A DNA stretch of 64,000 bases from Streptomyces flaveolus (GTDB taxonomy: Bacteria > Actinomycetota > Actinomycetes > Streptomycetales > Streptomycetaceae): positions 1-64,000 of the forward strand of contig NZ_JNWV01000046.1 in the NCBI RefSeq assembly GCF_000716535.1, read 5' to 3'. Positions 59,899 to 64,000 of the stretch are shown piece by piece. A program made the position numbers and the translations under genes. The notes below the pieces were generated by a model. It was not told where the DNA came from, searched no databases, and saw only the letters and a program-made list of their open reading frames with translations. The stretch's first letter is position 1. The number at the start of each line of letters is the position of its first letter.

Positions 59899-61075
59899 CC
59901 GCAGCGGCATCTCCCTGGACCGACTGATGGACGGTCAGTCCGTTGAGCACTGGTCGTAAGGCAACTTCGGCGTATTTCTTCGGCGTCGGTGCGGGCGGCG
60001 GCGTATTCGGTGACCGCACCCTGCGTGACAGCCGCGGGCTTCGCGCAGGAGAATGCTTGCTTCGTCCAGCAGGAGCTGGTGGAGGGTTGCCGCTGCCTCC
60101 GGGATCTCCGCCGCGCCGGCCAGACGGCGGCCGGCGGCTGTCCTGGCGGACCGGGACGCCGAGACGGCTTCCCGGCTCGTCATCGATCCGAAGGGCTCAC
60201 GGCCTCCCTCGGACACATGTGAACGGGCCGGTCGGAGGTTGCGGTGCCCGGCCCAGGTGGAGGAGCAGGTGTGGGAGCGGGGCCGCGGACGATGTCGGTC
60301 ATCTCTTGTGGGCGCGTGCCTCCGCCATCGCCAGGTACCACGCTACCGGCCCCAGCGTCACCATCCCGCTCGCCCCGCCCGCGTGTTCGGTGCGGGCGAG
60401 GCGCAGGGCCGCCGCGGCGCGGGCGGCGACCGGGCGCTCGCCGAGGCGGGCGGCTGGGCGGTCAGGCACCACAGTGCCTCCTGCAAGTGATCAAGAGATG
60501 GCCCGGGCGCCCTGGCCGGGGCAGTACGGGCCTCCTCGGCCCGGTTCCGGGCGAGCAGCACCAAGGGGTCCGTCCAGGGGTGGTACGGGCCTCAGTCGAG
60601 GGCGGAGTCGGTGGGCGCGGGACGGTCGTGCAGGAGACGGAGGCCCGAGCGGCGAGAGACCCTTACTGCCCTTCCCCTGCCGCTGGAACAGCCCCAGCTC
60701 ACCGGCGGCCCTGCGGGCGCGGTGGTCGGCGCATCTGCCGCGGCGGACCGCGGCTCCGGCCACGTGCCGCGCGCCGCCGGGCCGGATGTACAGCCGGTGT
60801 GCGGGGAGTTCACGGTGGCCCGCCTCGCCGCCCCCGCCCGTTCCCGCTCCCGCTCCCGCTGGGCTGATCCCTTTCGTCGGCACTCCTCCCGGACCGGGAG
60901 GCATCCAGTCTGGCCGCCTGGCTCGCCCAGCGACCCGGTGTCGAGACGAGTAGGTGCCGCAGGCACCACCCGCCGGAACAACTCGCACACGCACTCGCCC
61001 CCCGTCTCGACCGGTCCGACGTACGCCGGCGGCCACCGGACCAGGACCCGGCGCGCGCCCGAGCACCGCCGCCGC
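59899..61075. other. Long region with only degraded coding traces
   Basis: Nearly 1.2 kb between the cupin gene and the end of the phosphatase regulator. On the minus strand, short helical segments such as GLRLLHDRPAPTDSALD, DPLVLLARNRAEEART and GMVTLGPVAWYLAMAEARAH look like leftovers of an alpha-helical, TPR-like or regulatory protein in changing frames (about 60290-60660). No start, domain or family could be established. The rest is without recognisable features. Confidence 0.35.
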
Positions 61076-63322
61076 TCACCGCCCGCTGATGGGCAGTGTC
61101 AGGGACACCGTCTTGCCCTGTCCGTTCGGCGAGCTGCTCCACGTGTCGGCCAGCGCCTCCACGATCAGCAGACCCCGGCCGTGTTCCGCTTCCGCGTTCT
61201 CCTCCTCGCCGAGCGACAGCGAGGAGGGTATCGGCGGGTTGCTGTCGGAGTCCCTTACCTCGAGCCGGAGGTGGTCGTCGAAGGCCCGCAGCCGCACGTC
61301 CACGTCACTGCCGGCGTGGATGAGGGCGTTGGTGACGATCTCGGAGACGACCAGCTCCAGGGGCTCCGACATCTCCTCCAGCCCCCAGGTCCCCAGCTGG
61401 TCCTGGACGAACGCGCGGGCCGCCCCCACCCCAAGCAGATCACGGCGCTGGATGTGCAGGCTCCCCACCCGTGGTTCCTCCTGCCCCGCCGCCCCGCCGT
61501 ACAGCGCCAGCAGCACGACGGCGTCGTCGCGGTGCTGCTGTGGCGCGGAGCCGTCCTCGACGACCAGGTCGGCGAGCTGTTCGAGATCGGGCGTGGGAGC
61601 CCCGCTGCCGGCTCCGAGCAGCGCGTGCAGACGCACCTGCGGATCGGGCGCGTTCCAGCCGACGAGGCCGTCCGTGTACAGCATCAGGACCGACCCGCAC
61701 GCGATGTGGTGCTCGCGTGCCTGACAGGCGTCCGCCGTGGAAACGCCCAGCGGCAGGTTGGCCGGGGCGGCCAGGACGCCGATGCTCCCGTCCGGCCGCC
61801 GTACCAGGGGCGGGGGATGCCCGGCGAGGGCCACCTCGGCGGTGCCGTCCAGCGTGTCCAGCGAGACGACGCAGCAGGTCGCGGTGAGGTCGGTCCCCAG
61901 GGCGGCAAGGAGCCTGCCGGTCCGGTCGATCACCGCGGCGGGACGGTGGCCCTCGACGGCGTAGGAGGTCACCGCGGTGCGCATCTGCCCCATGACGGCG
62001 GTGCTCTCCACGGAGTGTCCCTCGACGTCGCCGACGACCAGCACGGCCCGGTCCCCGGGCAGGGTGATCACGTCGTACCAGTCACCCCCCACCCTGGTGG
62101 TGACGCCGGCGGGCCGGTAGCGCGCCGCGGTGGCCAGCCGCGGCAGGTCCGACAGCCGGGAGGGCAGGAGGAAACGCTGGAGGCATTCGCTCATCGCCCG
62201 CTGCTGCGCGCTCAGCTCGACCCGGCGCACCGCGGCTCCCAGCAACCCGGCCATCATGCCGAGAAGGGCCCTCTCCTCGGGCGGGAAGCCGCGCGGTCCG
62301 GAGAACTCCAGGCAGCACACCGCGACCACCCGCCCGCCGCCGCCGACCGCCAGGTCGACGAACTGGCGGTCGCCGGTGAGCGGCAGGTACAGCTCGGCGC
62401 GCGACTCGTCGGCCGAGAAGGAACCCGTGGGCGAGTGCCCGGTCAGGAACACCGGGCGTCCACGGAATGCCTCCGCCGCCGGTGTTCGGTCGTCCATCCC
62501 GGCACCGTGCAGAGCGCGGGCCATGTCGGAGGAGGCACCGCTGTGCCCGAGGACCCACAGCCGGCCCTCGACGGCCGACACCAGCGCCAGTGCCCGGGCG
62601 CTCAACGGGTCCATGACGCAGTACCGTGCGGCCTGCGTCACCTCTTCGATGGTCGTGGCCCGGTTGGCCAGCTCCGCCAGGCGGCGCAGCGGGAACATCA
62701 TGCTCGTGCCCGCGGAGCCCGGGATATCGCCCAGCCCCCAGCCCGGTACGCACCCAGGTGCACGAGGGTCGTCCCGGGCCGGTGGCACCATGATTGGCAT
62801 GGGACCGGCCGCCACGGCCACGCCGTCGTCGGCCAGCCTGGCCAGTGCCACGGCGAGCCGGTCCGCGACATCCCGTAGTTCCGTGCGCTCGGCGGCAGTG
62901 AAGGCGTCGTCGGTCTCCAGCCGCAGCACGGTCAGGGCGCCGAAGCGCCGGCCGTCCGCGACGACAGGGGCCGCCGCCGCGATGTAGGGGTACCGCAGAT
63001 GGTGTTCGCGGCCCGGGCCGGCGGGGTCCCGATCCAGCAGAACCGCCGTCTCCCCCGTCAGGACGGCGCGGACCGTGGCGGCGGGCACGTCCAGTTCCAT
63101 CCGCCCCGGCAGCGTGAACAGGGACGGCGGACTTCCGTCGGCCAGCGCGAGGCGGAGTGCGTCGCGGCGCTCGTCCAGCAGGTAGACGCCCGCCGACACG
63201 GCGTTCAACCGGCGCCTGGCCGCGCTGGTGGCGCGGTGGAGCGTGTGGCCGAGGTCGGTTTCGCGTGTCTCCCCGGACTCGTTCCGCCGCCGCTGATCCG
63301 GTGCTGCGCCGCTGCTCGTCAC
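61076..63322 (-). CDS. GAF-SpoIIE (PP2C) phosphatase with C-terminal anti-sigma-type ATPase
   Basis: A regulator of about 748 residues with, in order, a GAF domain (VSAGVYLLDERRDALRLALA to ERTELRDVADRLAVALARLA), a second GAF-like domain (IEEVTQAARYCVMDP to GFPPEERALLGMMAGLLGAA), a SpoIIE/PP2C phosphatase (VGGDWYDVITLPG, VVGDVEGHSVESTAVMGQMR, LMLYTDGLVGWN) and an RsbW-like HATPase (PLELVVSEIVTNALIHAGSD, GRGLLIVEALADTW). Typical of Streptomyces stress/development signalling through anti-sigma antagonists. GTG 63322 with GAGGGAG seven bases upstream is preferred over a TTG at 63409. The usual GDV.GHG has Ser for the last Gly. Confidence 0.9.
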   Translation of the reverse strand: MTSSGAAPDQRRRNESGETRETDLGHTLHRATSAARRRLNAVSAGVYLLDERRDALRLALADGSPPSLFTLPGRMELDVPAATVRAVLTGETAVLLDRDPAGPGREHHLRYPYIAAAAPVVADGRRFGALTVLRLETDDAFTAAERTELRDVADRLAVALARLADDGVAVAAGPMPIMVPPARDDPRAPGCVPGWGLGDIPGSAGTSMMFPLRRLAELANRATTIEEVTQAARYCVMDPLSARALALVSAVEGRLWVLGHSGASSDMARALHGAGMDDRTPAAEAFRGRPVFLTGHSPTGSFSADESRAELYLPLTGDRQFVDLAVGGGGRVVAVCCLEFSGPRGFPPEERALLGMMAGLLGAAVRRVELSAQQRAMSECLQRFLLPSRLSDLPRLATAARYRPAGVTTRVGGDWYDVITLPGDRAVLVVGDVEGHSVESTAVMGQMRTAVTSYAVEGHRPAAVIDRTGRLLAALGTDLTATCCVVSLDTLDGTAEVALAGHPPPLVRRPDGSIGVLAAPANLPLGVSTADACQAREHHIACGSVLMLYTDGLVGWNAPDPQVRLHALLGAGSGAPTPDLEQLADLVVEDGSAPQQHRDDAVVLLALYGGAAGQEEPRVGSLHIQRRDLLGVGAARAFVQDQLGTWGLEEMSEPLELVVSEIVTNALIHAGSDVDVRLRAFDDHLRLEVRDSDSNPPIPSSLSLGEEENAEAEHGRGLLIVEALADTWSSSPNGQGKTVSLTLPISGR

Positions 63323-63647
63323 GAGACGGCTCCCTCGAGCGAGATGCTGGTCGTCGGCTGTCGCCGACCGGTCGTCGAAAGGTGCTCCGCCGTGTTCCGG
63401 CGATAACAATTATTCGGCGGCCGGGAGGTTCCGCGCGAGCCGTGACCCGTTGTGCGCGCTTTCCCCCTAGGCCAGCCAGGTCTGCCGTACCTCAGCACAT
63501 TCGGGAGCCCGCACAACGGTGAACAACTGAACCGAAAGGGGGTTCCTGTCCACAGACAACGGCATCGCTGCCCTGACAGCGAGCTGAGGGAACGGTGCCG
63601 TTGTTGATCACGTGGTGCCCTTCAGGCGGACCTTCCAGGAGCACCCT
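63323..63647. other. Divergent promoter region
   Basis: 325 bases between the phosphatase regulator and the last gene. An A/T-rich stretch, CGATAACAATTATTCGG (about 63401-63417), stands out against the background and may be a promoter. No gene is seen. Confidence 0.35.
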
Positions 63648-64000
63648 GTGGCGAGCACCGCAGACGAGCCCGAGCAGACCCCTGACCGGGCCCAGGAGGC
63701 CCCCTCCGCGGGGTCCTCCATCGCACTCCGTGCCCCGTCGCGAAGGGACGGACGTTCCGGTATGTCAGGCCCGGCGGACAGGGGGTCGCCGCAAGTCCGA
63801 CAACCCTCATGGATCGAATCGGTTCAGGACGACCAGCGGCAGGTATGGGTGCTCACCGACCGAGGACACCGCGAAGCGAAGCAGCTGCTGGAGCCGAAGA
63901 ACATACGGGTCTCAGCGCTGCGCAAGGAGACGTACGACCGGGTCACCGGAGAGCTGCTCGCGGGAAGCTACGACGACCACGCCGCGGCGGTCACCTCGAC
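63648..64000 (+). CDS. Replication-relaxation-family-like protein (5' part, runs off the window)
   Basis: An open frame starting GTG at 63648 (AGGAG six bases before) stays open to the window end, 117 codons. The second half reads QVWVLTDRGHREAKQLLEPK, IRVSALRKETYDRVTGELLA and YDDHAAAVTS, a pattern I recognise from the wing and linker of actinobacterial replication-relaxation (plasmid/ICE-associated) proteins. The first 50 residues are Pro/Ser-rich and the expected preceding helix-turn-helix appears shortened, so an upstream frameshift or a short variant is possible. Confidence 0.6.
   Translation, partial: MASTADEPEQTPDRAQEAPSAGSSIALRAPSRRDGRSGMSGPADRGSPQVRQPSWIESVQDDQRQVWVLTDRGHREAKQLLEPKNIRVSALRKETYDRVTGELLAGSYDDHAAAVTS

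Noticed and set aside
59943..60953. A 336-codon plus-strand frame after the cupin gene
   Set aside because: No homology, Arg/Pro/Gly-rich, no ribosome site of note; looks like chance.
60611..62878. A 755-codon plus-strand frame
   Set aside because: Mostly antisense to the SpoIIE-type regulator, which has complete GAF, PP2C and ATPase motifs on the other strand.
1..64000. tRNA, rRNA or riboswitch genes
   Set aside because: No cloverleaf-like or known riboswitch core was recognised by eye; a covariance-model search would be needed to be sure.

Overview
The window is very G+C-rich with strongly G/C-biased third codon positions, frequent GTG starts and purine-rich Shine-Dalgarno sequences. It encodes an SsgA-like sporulation protein, a PP2C/SpoIIE-type regulator, a mycothiol-type DsbA relative, an F420/LLM oxidoreductase and a Streptomyces-style secreted amidase. 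This points to a streptomycete or close relative, probably a variable part of the chromosome, because accessory catabolic genes alternate with many decayed genes.

Layout. 1-3.3 kb: end of a WrbA-type gene, a DsbA-like protein and a secreted cell-wall amidase. 3.8-8.5 kb: a Baeyer-Villiger-type monooxygenase and an acyl-CoA ligase (minus strand), divergent from a Tat-signal epoxide hydrolase. 8.8-23 kb: redox enzymes among at least seven broken genes (LLM oxidoreductase, glycosyltransferase, SDR, formamidase, subtilisin, PEP-utilising enzyme, a frameshifted unknown) plus a MarR protein lacking its DNA-binding domain; it also holds an SsgA-like gene, a two-gene operon of a PrnB/TDO-like putative haem enzyme with an ATP-grasp ligase, and two membrane proteins. 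23.2-26.7 kb: TetR gene divergent from an isochorismatase / semialdehyde dehydrogenase / lipocalin-like operon. 27.4-44 kb: the main catabolic block. Two near-identical SDR genes flank a LysR gene and a long minus-strand series: lipid-transfer thiolase homologue, MFS transporter, CoA ligase, thiolase, FAH-family hydrolase, flavin hydroxylase, two crotonases, DUF35 protein, alpha/beta hydrolase and extradiol-type dioxygenase. 44.4-48.1 kb: FMN reductase + LLM monooxygenase pair and two divergent MarR genes. 48.3-52.6 kb: DoxX protein, hydrolase, two-component system, HxlR regulator. 52.7-56.4 kb: three related crotonases and a hydrolase. 56.6-64 kb: small secreted protein, OYE pseudogene, AraC regulator, DHFR-like protein, cupin, large phosphatase regulator, and the start of a replication-relaxation-like gene.

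How it may work together. The central block reads as activation (CoA ligase), side-chain shortening (crotonases, SDRs, thiolase, possible retro-aldolase of the Ltp2/DUF35 type), ring hydroxylation, extradiol cleavage, C-C bond hydrolysis and FAH-type processing of the product. The substrate cannot be named from sequence. A 12-bp palindrome, TTG-N6-CAA, often extended to CTTGaC(n)GtCAAgta, recurs in front of many transcription units from 6.9 to 59.3 kb and twice between the divergent MarR genes. This suggests a regulon controlled by one of the MarR paralogues, and is the strongest candidate for an undescribed system here.
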